Positions 26,603 through 36,055 of a DNA stretch of 64,000 nt are shown here, piece by piece. The position numbers were made by a program, and so were the translations under genes. A model generated the notes under the pieces. That model was not told the DNA's origin, did no database searches, and saw nothing but the letters and a program-made list of their open reading frames with translations. Numbering within the stretch: the first letter of the stretch is position 1; every line of letters starts with the position of its first letter. Source of the DNA: Hymenobacter sp. GOD-10R (GTDB taxonomy: Bacteria > Bacteroidota > Bacteroidia > Cytophagales > Hymenobacteraceae); the NCBI RefSeq assembly GCF_035609205.1, contig NZ_CP141188.1, positions 62,001 through 126,000 of the forward strand. The letters run 5' to 3'.

Positions 26603-29600
26603 TTAGGGCTGTACCACTATTTTTTGGCTGTGGCGCTGACCATCGGCTGTGCGCAACACAAATTGATAAATACCCGCCTGTACTAGAGTCGGCGACACTG
26701 TCACGTAGTTAGGACCAGCCTGCAACGTCACCGGCTGCTCATACACCAGGCGGCCTAGGTGATCAACTAGGGTAAGGGTACTGCTCTGGGCCTGCACTGA
26801 TGAGTAAGACAATGTGCAGTAGCCATCTGTGGTGGGGTTGGGGTACACCTGTAACGTAGAGGTGGTAATTGAACGCTTATCCGCTGGTGCCATAGCCAGT
26901 GCCCCCTGACTGCTAGTAGTCGGCAAAATTTCTAGACCCGACAGCTTCGCTTGGTCTCGCCCTCCACTCAGATAGGGTACGCTCATATCTAGGTTCAGCA
27001 CACCATCTAGCACCATTACGGTAAAGGTTTCCGTAGTAGCCGTCAACGGCCCGACTTTGGCCACGATGTCATAATTAGTGCGCACGGTTGTGTTTTCCAA
27101 GGCGATGTTGAACACACGCTGGCCGGCTTGGGTCCAGTACGTTTCAGCAAAGTGTAGTACCACCCGGTACGCGCCATTAGTCACAGGCACGGCGTAGCGC
27201 AATTGCCCGTTGGTGCTGTAACGTTCCGTTTGGTACAGTGCATCATCGGTTGTACCTGCAATAGGGGCCGTAACGCTGGCGGTCGCGCTGGCAGTCGAGA
27301 AATATTGGTCGGCCGCAAAAGTACCTTGCGTTGTCGTCAGAGTCATGCCACCCGCATTGATACGACGAGTTGTACTTGTATTAGGGGTCGTAACTATTAC
27401 GGCATTGGATGTAGCAGAGTAGCCATTGAGGGTGGCTGTAACCAAAAAAGAACCGCTCGTCGTTACTAGTAGATTAGGCCCGGTAGCCCCCGTGTTCCAG
27501 GTGTAATTGGCCCCCACGACAGGCGTAGCGGTATTGTTGACGCTCCCGTCGGCATTGAGGCGAGTAATGCCTTGGGGAAAATTTCCTCCTGCTAGAAACT
27601 GATTGTTGGATAGGGGTACCACTGCGTTTACGGCGTCACTCCATGTTCCGGACAGGGCAAAGGCTTGTTCGAGGCTGCCATTGATACCCAGCCGAGCTAG
27701 GCGCGTGGTGCCATTATCAAAGACAAGAAAGCCGCCGATGAGTAGTTTGCCATCCGCTTGCATAGCCAGCGTATTGACGTAACCATAATTATCACTCCAG
27801 TCGGTAAAGCTCCTATCTACAGCCCCGCTTGCTGTGAGCCGCGTCAGGTACACTAACTGGGTATTGTTAATGAAGGTCCGGTCACCACCTACCAGCACGT
27901 TCCCATCCGCTTGCACGAGTAGCACGCGGATATGCCGCGTAAAGTTAAAGTTAGCTATAGGGGGCACAAAACTCTCATCTAGGTTCCCATCAGGGTTCAG
28001 GCGGGCAATACCTTCTCGTAGGGTCGTCCCGTAGCTGGTAAAATCACCTCCGACCAGCACTTTGCCGTCCGCTTGTACTGCGAGCGCTGCTACCTTCCCA
28101 TTGAACCCCGTCGAGGAGAATCCGGTATCCAAGCTCCCATCAGCATTCAACTGTGCTACCCGGTTCCGAGGTATGTTATTATACAGGGTAAAGGTCCCGC
28201 CAACGAGCAGCTTACCGTTGGCCTGCACGGCTAAGGCATTAACAGTACCATTGAAGCCCGCAGCGGTGCTTCCCCCCACAAAGGTGGAATCTAGGCTGCC
28301 ATCGGCGTTGAAGCGCGCTATATAACGCAATGCGCCACGATTCAGTTGAAAGCTGCCGCCTACTACTATTTTTCCATCGCGCTGCACCACGAGTGCTTGT
28401 ACGCTACCGCTCAATCCTGCACGCATCACTTGGAAGCTAGCATCCAGACTTCCATCCGCGTTCAAGCGCGCTACCGGGGCGCCCGGCATACCTTTGTAAG
28501 CAGTAAAACTACCTCCGACCAAGATTTTACCGTTGGGCTGCACGGCGAGCGTCGTCACGGGCCCAGTGAAGCCGACCCCGGTGTCAAAAGCGGGATAGAG
28601 AGCCGTAGCAGTGAGCGTCTGGCTGCCACCAATTGGCAGGGCAATTGGCCCGTCTGGCGTCACCCGCACGGTAAAGGATGAAGGAGCAGTAGGGATTGGA
28701 ATCACTGTGACTACTACTGCGTTGGAAGTAGCGGATTGGCCAGCGAAGGTGGCTGTGGCTGAATAGGTACCGCTTGTTGTTACCGTCAAATTAGGACCTG
28801 TGGCGCCCGTGTTCCATATGTAGTTGGCTCCTGCAACGGGTACTGCTGTCGCGTTAAGCGCGCCGTTGGCATCGAGGCGAGCTAGACGGTTTTGAGCTGT
28901 GCCGTTATAAGTAACAAACGAGCCGCCAATGATAATCTGCCCGTTGGGTTGCACGACGATGGCGGCCACAGGGCGGAGCGCATTGAAGTTGACGGCGCTA
29001 CCCAAAACTGCTTCTTGGTTACCGGCCGCTGTCAGTCGCACCAGGTAGTTGTTAACGTACCCGCTCCCCCCTGCAGGAGGCGCTCCAAAACTAGATTGCC
29101 CGACTAGGATGCGGCCATCGGCCTGTATGGCCAGCGCTGTGACGCCTAGGGTGGTTAGGTTGGGGTCGTTATAGCGAAATTCCTGCCCGCCACTTAGGTT
29201 GAGTCGCGCAACCAAACTGTTGGCAGATCCCGAACTATACTGGATGTAGCCGCCGACGATAGCTTTATTATCTGGTTGTAGAATCAAGGCTGTCAAGCGG
29301 ATAGTCTCGAAGCGCGAGGAGGATACTAGCGAGTTGGTAAAGGTCGGATCCAATTGGCCATTGTACATCAGGCGCACTAGCGTCGATGTGTTTCCCACTA
29401 CAAGCTTGCCATCCGTTTGACGAGCCAGTAGCGTCACGGCAAAGTTAAGGCTGGGCACGAGGGAAATGTCGAGATTGCCGACCGTGGTAAGACGGGCCAG
29501 GAACGTGCGGGCTGTACCATTATAATTGGTGAAGGCACCGCCTACTACTAACTGCCCATCAGGTTGCAATGCGAGGGCATTAACCGCCCCGTTGAGTCCG

Positions 29601-30121
29601 CTGCCATTTTGGCGAAAGCTGGCATCTATGCTGCCGGTAGCGGTTAGGCGCACCAAGTTGCTGCGTGCTGTCCCGTTGTAGCTGTTGAACATGCCACCTA
29701 TTACTATGTTCCCATCAGGTTGTACGAGCACCGCGTTGATCGATCCATCCAGTCCAGTGCCCACGTTAAAACTCGGGTCAAGACTGCCATCAGGATTGAG
29801 GCGCACCAGCCGGTTCCGGGTGATGCCATTGTAAGCGGTAAATTCGCCGCCCACCACCACCTTGCCATCGCGCTGCAAGGCCACGGCATTGACAGTTCCA
29901 TTGAAGCCGGCTCCGACTGAAAAGGCGGGGTAAGTAGCTGTGGCTGTCAGTGTCTGATTGCGACCGGCTAATAGGGTTACTGGTCCCGTTGGAGTGACCT
30001 GTACGTTGAAGGGGGAGGTCGTTTGGCTATGCGCTAACCATGGAGTGCTGAGGCTAAGTAATAAACCTAGCAGCCATGTATTCAGCCAATTCTTGTGGTA
30101 AAATAATAGTATTCGTTTCAT
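26603..30121 (-). CDS. T9SS-secreted delta-60 repeat / malectin-domain protein
   Basis: The 1172-residue protein starts with a signal peptide (to LAHSQ, about residue 32). Two long blocks of delta-60 repeats follow (pattern LQPDGKIVVGGxFTxYNGxxRxxLARLNxDGSLDxxF), about residues 55-425 and 510-870. Each block ends in an Ig-like segment reading ANYIWNTGATGPNLTVTTSG or close to it. A malectin-like carbohydrate-binding domain (RINAGGMTLTTTQGTFAADQYF ... VLHFAETYWTQAGQRVFNI) covers about 915-1070. The last 75 residues are a type A T9SS sorting domain (LQVYPNPTTDGYCTLSY ... KIVVQP), so the protein should cross the outer membrane through the Por system and be anchored or released. It is likely a large surface protein, possibly binding polysaccharide. 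Confidence 0.85.
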   Translation of the reverse strand: MKRILLFYHKNWLNTWLLGLLLSLSTPWLAHSQTTSPFNVQVTPTGPVTLLAGRNQTLTATATYPAFSVGAGFNGTVNAVALQRDGKVVVGGEFTAYNGITRNRLVRLNPDGSLDPSFNVGTGLDGSINAVLVQPDGNIVIGGMFNSYNGTARSNLVRLTATGSIDASFRQNGSGLNGAVNALALQPDGQLVVGGAFTNYNGTARTFLARLTTVGNLDISLVPSLNFAVTLLARQTDGKLVVGNTSTLVRLMYNGQLDPTFTNSLVSSSRFETIRLTALILQPDNKAIVGGYIQYSSGSANSLVARLNLSGGQEFRYNDPNLTTLGVTALAIQADGRILVGQSSFGAPPAGGSGYVNNYLVRLTAAGNQEAVLGSAVNFNALRPVAAIVVQPNGQIIIGGSFVTYNGTAQNRLARLDANGALNATAVPVAGANYIWNTGATGPNLTVTTSGTYSATATFAGQSATSNAVVVTVIPIPTAPSSFTVRVTPDGPIALPIGGSQTLTATALYPAFDTGVGFTGPVTTLAVQPNGKILVGGSFTAYKGMPGAPVARLNADGSLDASFQVMRAGLSGSVQALVVQRDGKIVVGGSFQLNRGALRYIARFNADGSLDSTFVGGSTAAGFNGTVNALAVQANGKLLVGGTFTLYNNIPRNRVAQLNADGSLDTGFSSTGFNGKVAALAVQADGKVLVGGDFTSYGTTLREGIARLNPDGNLDESFVPPIANFNFTRHIRVLLVQADGNVLVGGDRTFINNTQLVYLTRLTASGAVDRSFTDWSDNYGYVNTLAMQADGKLLIGGFLVFDNGTTRLARLGINGSLEQAFALSGTWSDAVNAVVPLSNNQFLAGGNFPQGITRLNADGSVNNTATPVVGANYTWNTGATGPNLLVTTSGSFLVTATLNGYSATSNAVIVTTPNTSTTRRINAGGMTLTTTQGTFAADQYFSTASATASVTAPIAGTTDDALYQTERYSTNGQLRYAVPVTNGAYRVVLHFAETYWTQAGQRVFNIALENTTVRTNYDIVAKVGPLTATTETFTVMVLDGVLNLDMSVPYLSGGRDQAKLSGLEILPTTSSQGALAMAPADKRSITTSTLQVYPNPTTDGYCTLSYSSVQAQSSTLTLVDHLGRLVYEQPVTLQAGPNYVTVSPTLVQAGIYQFVLRTADGQRHSQKIVVQP

Positions 30122-30390
30122 AACGGAACGGGATTAAGAATGAAAAAAGGAATAGAGTGGCAGACTATTTCGGGACTTAGAAAAGCAGCCGTAATCGCGA
30201 GAACGGGCTAGCCTGACCTTCAGGCAATCCGTAGCGTGTCAGATCAAGAGGGAAGGATATTGGGGAGTGCTCACCGCTTATGATGAGATGGTTGAGGGAA
30301 GCACCCTCTAGTAATATATGGGCGTTGACAATGATGACGTAGGATAGAGGACCGCCCCAAAGGGCCATTGCGGGGGCGGCTAGTCGTTGG
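30122..30390. other. intergenic region upstream of the delta-60 gene
   Basis: This stretch of about 270 bases should hold the delta-60 gene promoter and the 3' flank of the next minus-strand gene. No gene is seen. Confidence 0.3.
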
Positions 30391-31728
30391 CTATTGTCGA
30401 ATCAATCGTTGCTGCGCTACGCCGCGGCTTGTGTGCAATAGAAGCGTATAGAGGCCCGGAGCCTGGGCGCTCAGGTCTAATTGTGCTAGGTCACTGGGCG
30501 GGAGAAGACCCGTCTGTACCACGCGGCCTAGCGCGTCGGTAACGGTGTAGCTTTCGGGCCGCACACCTGGAGCCAGCTTGAGGGCGAAGTAACCATTGGC
30601 GCTTGGGTTAGGGCTAGCGCTAAGCGTCTCAGCCGGCAGTCTGAGTAGGGACGCCGTGTTCAGCACCGTACTCGTGAGCTTGTACGCGCCTAGCCCCGCT
30701 CGCGTGGTGCTCGTAAAGTTCAAGGCCGCCGACCACGCCACCGTGGGGGAGAGCACCGCTAGGTCGAAGTGGCTCTTCGTCGTTTCCAGTGCGGTCCAGG
30801 TAGCCCCATTGTCGCGGCTGTAGGAAGTACCCGCATCAGTACCCTGACCGACGGACAGATAATTATTGGTCCCCGGTACCGCGGCCACTATGCGGTGGAC
30901 AGGACCACTAACCGCAACGGGAGTCCAGGTGACGCCACCGTCGGTGGTTTGCAGCAGAGCCTCACCCGGCACGTAATACAGGCCGTTGCGCACATCGCGG
31001 AAGGCGATGCTGCCCGCCTGGGTGAGGGATGTTTGCGCCACCGACCAGCTGATGCCCCGGTCCGGCGAGTGATAGACCCGTCCTTTGTTGGTCGTAAACC
31101 AAAGGTGGTCGCCCAGTCGTTGCGCCTTATAGTTTATGTCGGCGTACTCCTCGGCCTGGGCCACGGGCATGTTGGCCGTGCTAACTGCCACCCAAGTAAG
31201 GCCCACATCCAGACTGCGGTACATTTCGAAGTGGTTGCCCAGCGCCGCAACAGGGTCACCTATGCAGAGTATCTCGGTCGGGCTGAACGCCAGTAGAAAA
31301 TCGGCATAGCTATCGGGGTAGCCAAACTGCGCGGGAGTGGTGCGGGTCGTCCAGGTGGCACCTCCATCCGCCGTTCGCAAGATCCGGCCCGGCCCAACAC
31401 CGTTGGCGGTGGAAATGAGCGCCGTCGAGGCATTTAGCCCCACCACGCCAAAGACACATTCATAGTAGAAATCCATATCCGGTATCGTCTGCACCGTCCA
31501 CGTGGCACCGCCGTTAGTGGTGTGCGCCACCTCATTGCTACCTATGTTATAGCCCTCGTACTGGTTGATGGAAGTGGCCCAGACCGTCTGCGCATCTACG
31601 ATGTGAAGGGTAGCCGCATTCGGTGGATAAGGTGCAATCGTATTCTGAAAGGTGAAAGGCTGAAGTACCCACTGTGCGCGCGCGGTTAGGCTACCCATCA
31701 GTACGAACAGGAGTAAAACGTTTTTCAT
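30391..31728 (-). CDS. T9SS-secreted BNR/YCF48-like beta-propeller protein
   Basis: The 445-residue protein has a signal peptide (MKNVLLLFVLMGSLTARAQ). At least six sialidase-type BNR/Asp-box repeats follow (HTTNGGATWT, RTADGGATWT, RSLDVGLTWV, HSPDRGISWS, QTTDGGVTWT, YSRDNGATWT), which predict a beta-propeller of the YCF48/sortilin type. No sialidase active-site pattern (such as an Arg triad with FRIP) is visible, so an enzymatic role should not be assumed. The last 70 residues are a T9SS type A sorting domain (LSASPNPSANGYFALKL ... GVAQQRLIRQ). It is a separate unit from the delta-60 gene. Confidence 0.82.
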   Translation of the reverse strand: MKNVLLLFVLMGSLTARAQWVLQPFTFQNTIAPYPPNAATLHIVDAQTVWATSINQYEGYNIGSNEVAHTTNGGATWTVQTIPDMDFYYECVFGVVGLNASTALISTANGVGPGRILRTADGGATWTTRTTPAQFGYPDSYADFLLAFSPTEILCIGDPVAALGNHFEMYRSLDVGLTWVAVSTANMPVAQAEEYADINYKAQRLGDHLWFTTNKGRVYHSPDRGISWSVAQTSLTQAGSIAFRDVRNGLYYVPGEALLQTTDGGVTWTPVAVSGPVHRIVAAVPGTNNYLSVGQGTDAGTSYSRDNGATWTALETTKSHFDLAVLSPTVAWSAALNFTSTTRAGLGAYKLTSTVLNTASLLRLPAETLSASPNPSANGYFALKLAPGVRPESYTVTDALGRVVQTGLLPPSDLAQLDLSAQAPGLYTLLLHTSRGVAQQRLIRQ

Positions 31729-32077
31729 AAGGCAAGGAGTTATAGGATAGGAAATAGCGGAGGAAACTCAGACGCTCGGTAGCCCACGGTGCTCGGTAGC
31801 CAGGTAGCCGGTAAGGAAGATGGCGCTTCCCAGCAGTCATTCTGCTGAAGCGTACGCTGCGCCCAAAGATTTCTTATGTTCGCCCAGATTGTGGGCATAA
31901 TACCTGCCAATCTTATTTAAGCCCTATTTTTTGGCACTTTTGGCAGAAATCGTGTCTGGCAGACGACTCCCGGCCACTCTCAACGCTCTCTTACCAGCAA
32001 GCGTAAAGCGCATTATCCGGTCGCCACGTCTTGCCCGGGAGCAAGCGTGGTGCGTTGGCCGTGACGACGGTCCGCTT
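31729..32077. other. intergenic region between propeller gene and kinase gene
   Basis: This 349-base stretch contains the propeller gene promoter region and the 3' flank of the kinase gene. I see no gene and no strong hairpin. Confidence 0.3.
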
Positions 32078-35000
32078 TTACTTAGGATAGGTGCTAGGCC
32101 GCCGTCCAAAACGCTCGGCGTAGCGTTGGCTGAATGACTTAACGTTGCTGAAGCCCGTGGCTTCCGCTACCTCGGCCACGGAGCCGAAGCTGCCCGCCTC
32201 GAGCAGGCGGCGAGCGTGGTTTAGGCGCAACTCGCGCAGCCAAGCAGCGGGCGTTAGGCCGGCCAGCTCCCCCAGGCGCCGGTACAACGTGCGCTCACTC
32301 AGGCAAAGGCAATGGGCTAGCTCGGCTGGCCCGAAAGCCGGGTTGACCAGCTCTGACGCCACCTCTGCCTGCCATTGAGCTAGTTGCTCAGCCGCCAGGC
32401 TAGCCGGCGTGGCTTGCTCAAGTAACAATGTAGGCGAACTAGGAAGCGGCCATAATGCGGATAGTAAGTTCTCTTCTACGGGCTGCTGCGCTGCAAAATG
32501 ACGGCGTGTCTCACAGCGTGTGAGCAGCACCTGCACCCGGGCTAGTAGCTCCATCGTTACGAAGGGCTTGGTCAAGTAATCGTCGATGCCTAAGGTGAGG
32601 GCCGCTAAGCGGTGACCCTCATCGGCGCGGGCGGTGAGCATGAGTACCGGGATGCTGGCCCAAGTAGCATGGGCTTTGAGGTGCGTGAGCAGTTCGGTAC
32701 CACTCAGCCGGGGCATCATCGCATCGGTGATCAGCATATCAATGGGGGCTTCTCGCTCAAGTACTTCCAATGCGTCCTGGCCATCCTCTGCCGTGAGCAC
32801 CTCATACCTAGGAGCTAATAAATCCCGCAGATAACTGCGCAAATCGGGTTGGTCTTCCACGACCAGTATGCGGGCACGAACTGTCGCGTGGTCGTGAATG
32901 GCAGAAGGTTCTTGCGCTCCGATAAGTTCTTCCTGTGGCGCTTCAGATAATGCTGGCGGCACTGTTTGCGCCGGAAACCGTAAGGTAAAAGCAGCGCCTT
33001 GTCCCGGCTCGCTTACCAGCGTAAGGGAGCCACCAAGCAGCGTGGCTAAGTCGCGGCTTAGGGCTAAGCCCAAACCAGTGCCGCCCTGCGCCTGCGCTTG
33101 CGGGCTTTGGTAGTAGCGTTCGAATAGGTGCGCCTGCTCGCTCATTGCAATGCCCGGACCTGTATCGCAGACCGTAAGTACGTACTGACTAGCAGAACCA
33201 GAGAAAGCGGCACTTACGGTTACGGCACCTCCAGCGGGGGTGTACTTGAGCGCATTCATGCACAGATTCGTAAGAATTTGCTCTATTTTATCAGCGTCAA
33301 CTAGCACGTGCAGCTCGTCGGGCAGTTGCGAAGCGTACGCCAGCGATACGCGCCGCTCCGCCGCCAGCGAACTGAACTGAGCTACTATTTGGCGGAGCCG
33401 AGAAGATAAGGCGGTGGGAGTTGGGTAGAGCTCTAAACGCCCCGCTTGCAGCTTGGTCAGGTCGAGGATCCGATTGACCAACTCCAGCAGGCGGCGGGCA
33501 TGACGATGCGCTAGCGTTACAGGGGCTTGCACATTGGGCGGCAAACCTACTGAAGGCGTGGTGAGTAAGCCGTCGAGGGGGCTTAAAATCAAAGTTAACG
33601 GCGTGCGCAGCTCATGGCTTACGTTGGCGAAGAACTGATTTTTTGCCGCATCTAACTTTCCCAACTGCTCTGCCTGCTCCTGCAGACGACGGCTTTGGGT
33701 AGCTAGCTGCCGATTCAACCGACGAGTGGTGTGCCACGCGGCGCCAGCCGCCAGGAGCAGCAGGGTCAGCAGCGCGGCTCCGGTTAGGGCGAGCTGTGTA
33801 CGCGCTGTCAGTAGTTGAATCTGAGTGGCCTGCTCACGGGTGCGAAAGCGTGCTTCTGTGTCTGCGAGCAGGGCAAAGTGTTGCGCTGTGCGTTGGGTAT
33901 CAATCAGGGCTTGCGTGCGGCGGGCATAGTAGTAGGCACTATCGTAGCGACCGGCCTTCGCGTAGACTTGCATCAGTAACGTTGTTACCTGGCTCAGGGC
34001 GAACGGGCTCTGATACGGGTAACGGCGGAGCAACTGCTGCAACAAAGGCTGCGCCTGCTGGGGCTCTCCCATCGCGAGGGCGTAGCTGGCCAACTGCTGC
34101 TGCAGGTAAGCTTGTTGCGTAGCAGGCTGTGCTTGCCCCGCGAGGATAATAGCCTGCTGCAAGTCCTGGCGTGCCCGAACCGGGTTAGTGGCATGCTGCT
34201 GCCAAGCGCGAAGGCCTAGGAAATGTGCTTGTACAGGCAGATAGTCCGGGGTGATAGAATGATCATTCTCCGTACGTGCATACCCTAACCACTGTGCTGC
34301 CGCCCGTAGGTAGGGTACGGCCGCGGTGAACCGCCCGGCCCGTAGTGTTTCTTCGGCAAGTACTAGCTGCAACTTGCTTAGCAGTGCCGCATCGTGGGGT
34401 GTGGCACGGAGAACAGACTGTGAGTATGCCGTTTGCAAGGCCTGAATGGCTTCCGTGGCTACTGGGCACGCGTAGCTTTGGTGGCGAGGCGCCATGAGTT
34501 GCAGCGGGGCATAATACTCCAGCGCCAAGCCCGCCAACATGTGGCTGCCTGCTTGGGGATCCTGTCGTTGGTAGCGGCGCACCGTGCGCAAGGCCTGTTC
34601 GTAGGCCGGTAGCGCCTGCATGAGACTACCTTGCTCGGCATAGGCTTCCCCAATCAAACATTGCGTCCAAATAATCCCCGGTAGATCCTGTTGGTATAGG
34701 TAAAGGGCTTGGGCTCGCTCATAATAATGCAGTGCGTTGAGCAAGTCTCCGCGGTGTCGGCTAGCCAAACCTGCATGTCCTACGACGCGGGCCAGCATGC
34801 GGCCACCCATTTTGGCGTGAGTAGTTGACAGCGTGCTACTAGTGCTTTGGCTACTGTCCAACCTAGCCTGTCGAAACACAGCCATTGCTTGTCGGTAATA
34901 CACTAGGGCGCTGTCATATTCCCCGCGTACGTGATAATGATTGGCTAAACTATTGGCTAACGCAACCACTTCAGCGGGCTGGGCTCGTCGTTGAGCAGGG

Positions 35001-35317
35001 CTTGCTGCGCTCCAAGCCAAACGGAGGTATCGGTAGCCGGAATCCGCTTGCTGTAGGGCGTAAAAGTCAGCACTCAAGCGAGCGTACACGAGCAATCTAC
35101 TTAAGGAATCGTAGGCCCACTGCGCGTGTGCTGCTTGCAGGCGGCGTACATCTTGTTGAGGTAGCTCTTTGGGCTCAAGCAGATGCACTACCGCTGGCGC
35201 TAAGGCAGCTTTCTCCACCAAGCGCTGGAGTTGGCGAGACTGCGCCGAGAGTGATTCAGCTAATAACTCCAGAAGGAGAAAAATACAGCTAAAGATAACT
35301 ATTCGTGAGTGCCGCAT
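32078..35317 (-). CDS. hybrid sensor histidine kinase / response regulator with AraC output
   Basis: This 1079-residue one-piece two-component system has a signal peptide or first membrane segment at residues 1-25 and a TPR-rich periplasmic sensor to about residue 500. A transmembrane helix follows (LALTGAALLTLLLLAAGAAW). The HisKA domain has phospho-acceptor H568 in NVSHELRTP, and the HATPase has LTNLCMNALKYTP and GTGLGLALSRD. The receiver domain has phospho-acceptor D865 in LITDAMMP, and a C-terminal AraC-type HTH runs from about 970 to 1079. The layout matches the hybrid systems that Bacteroidota use to control nutrient-uptake loci, but the sensor is TPR rather than the usual Reg_prop propeller. 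Its target is not evident; the flanking T9SS genes or the SusCD operon are candidates by proximity only. Confidence 0.9.
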   Translation of the reverse strand: MRHSRIVIFSCIFLLLELLAESLSAQSRQLQRLVEKAALAPAVVHLLEPKELPQQDVRRLQAAHAQWAYDSLSRLLVYARLSADFYALQQADSGYRYLRLAWSAASPAQRRAQPAEVVALANSLANHYHVRGEYDSALVYYRQAMAVFRQARLDSSQSTSSTLSTTHAKMGGRMLARVVGHAGLASRHRGDLLNALHYYERAQALYLYQQDLPGIIWTQCLIGEAYAEQGSLMQALPAYEQALRTVRRYQRQDPQAGSHMLAGLALEYYAPLQLMAPRHQSYACPVATEAIQALQTAYSQSVLRATPHDAALLSKLQLVLAEETLRAGRFTAAVPYLRAAAQWLGYARTENDHSITPDYLPVQAHFLGLRAWQQHATNPVRARQDLQQAIILAGQAQPATQQAYLQQQLASYALAMGEPQQAQPLLQQLLRRYPYQSPFALSQVTTLLMQVYAKAGRYDSAYYYARRTQALIDTQRTAQHFALLADTEARFRTREQATQIQLLTARTQLALTGAALLTLLLLAAGAAWHTTRRLNRQLATQSRRLQEQAEQLGKLDAAKNQFFANVSHELRTPLTLILSPLDGLLTTPSVGLPPNVQAPVTLAHRHARRLLELVNRILDLTKLQAGRLELYPTPTALSSRLRQIVAQFSSLAAERRVSLAYASQLPDELHVLVDADKIEQILTNLCMNALKYTPAGGAVTVSAAFSGSASQYVLTVCDTGPGIAMSEQAHLFERYYQSPQAQAQGGTGLGLALSRDLATLLGGSLTLVSEPGQGAAFTLRFPAQTVPPALSEAPQEELIGAQEPSAIHDHATVRARILVVEDQPDLRSYLRDLLAPRYEVLTAEDGQDALEVLEREAPIDMLITDAMMPRLSGTELLTHLKAHATWASIPVLMLTARADEGHRLAALTLGIDDYLTKPFVTMELLARVQVLLTRCETRRHFAAQQPVEENLLSALWPLPSSPTLLLEQATPASLAAEQLAQWQAEVASELVNPAFGPAELAHCLCLSERTLYRRLGELAGLTPAAWLRELRLNHARRLLEAGSFGSVAEVAEATGFSNVKSFSQRYAERFGRRPSTYPK

Positions 35318-36055
35318 AAGGAGAGCAAAATAACCTGTTCAGCAACAAGTAGATGCTTCTCCGGTGTACTCCAGAACAAACACTTTCGGCTATTTGGATC
35401 AGCAATGCATCCAAATAGCTTTCTTCCTCGCCTAGAAGCTTGTGTATTTGATCATGCGACTGCCTACAGAGACATCAGTGCGCAATAAATTTGAGGTCTA
35501 ATTTTGCATACTAAGGCCATGCTCGCAGCCGCGTTGTTGGAGTAGCTGATGCGTGGCCCACCCAAAGGGCACATCAGAGAGTATTTTATGAGGGCCGTAG
35601 TTATTGCAAAAATTAATTTAGGACCTATGATGACCAAAATGGCTTGTCCTTCTTCGACTGAACAAATGACCTTCTATGTGAAGAACTGAAAATCCGCCTT
35701 TTGTATACTTAAGGCAGGTGTGCAGCGAAGTTATTTATAAAAATTAACCGTTCCGCTGAACAGACTAAGTGAGAAATGCCTCTTGGGTTGCATCGGAGCA
35801 TATTCTTAATTCGCTCAGAAGAAACTATTTGTTCAGCCAAACGAGCGTAGTCGTGTACCCGGACCCGTTCTGGCGCGCAGGAGTGGTCAGGTTTTGCCGT
35901 GAGCCCGCCAGATCCTTTATTCTGGTTGACTTCTTGCCGCTGCTAACACCACGTAGTAGTTTACTTATCACATGTTTATGTGAGTTAAGGCTAGCGTGGT
36001 TTATGTACTTTCACCCGTGCTGGCCGCGTGGTGCGGCCTTGGTTCTTTCCATCGT
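35318..36055. other. 738-base intergenic region with IS-end-like inverted repeats
   Basis: No gene is recognised. At 35750-35763 CGTTCCGCTGAACA and at 35831-35844 GTTCAGCCAAACG-type sequence face each other, so a stretch of about 100 bases is bounded by imperfect inverted repeats, like a small non-autonomous element. The left end resembles the sequence at about 25976. The last part of the region should contain the promoter of the amidohydrolase fusion. Confidence 0.35.
35750..35846. repeat. possible miniature transposable element
   Basis: CGTTCCGCTGAACA on the left and TGTTCAGCCAAACG on the right are inverted copies matching at 12 of 14 bases, about 95 bases apart end to end. The right end belongs to a dispersed motif, TTGTTCAGnnAAACGAG, also found at 20422 and 56471. 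The interior codes for nothing. Confidence 0.4.

Noticed and set aside
30391..31728. Sialidase annotation from the Asp-box repeats
   Set aside because: Only BNR repeats are visible; the Arg triad and FRIP motif of real sialidases are not.
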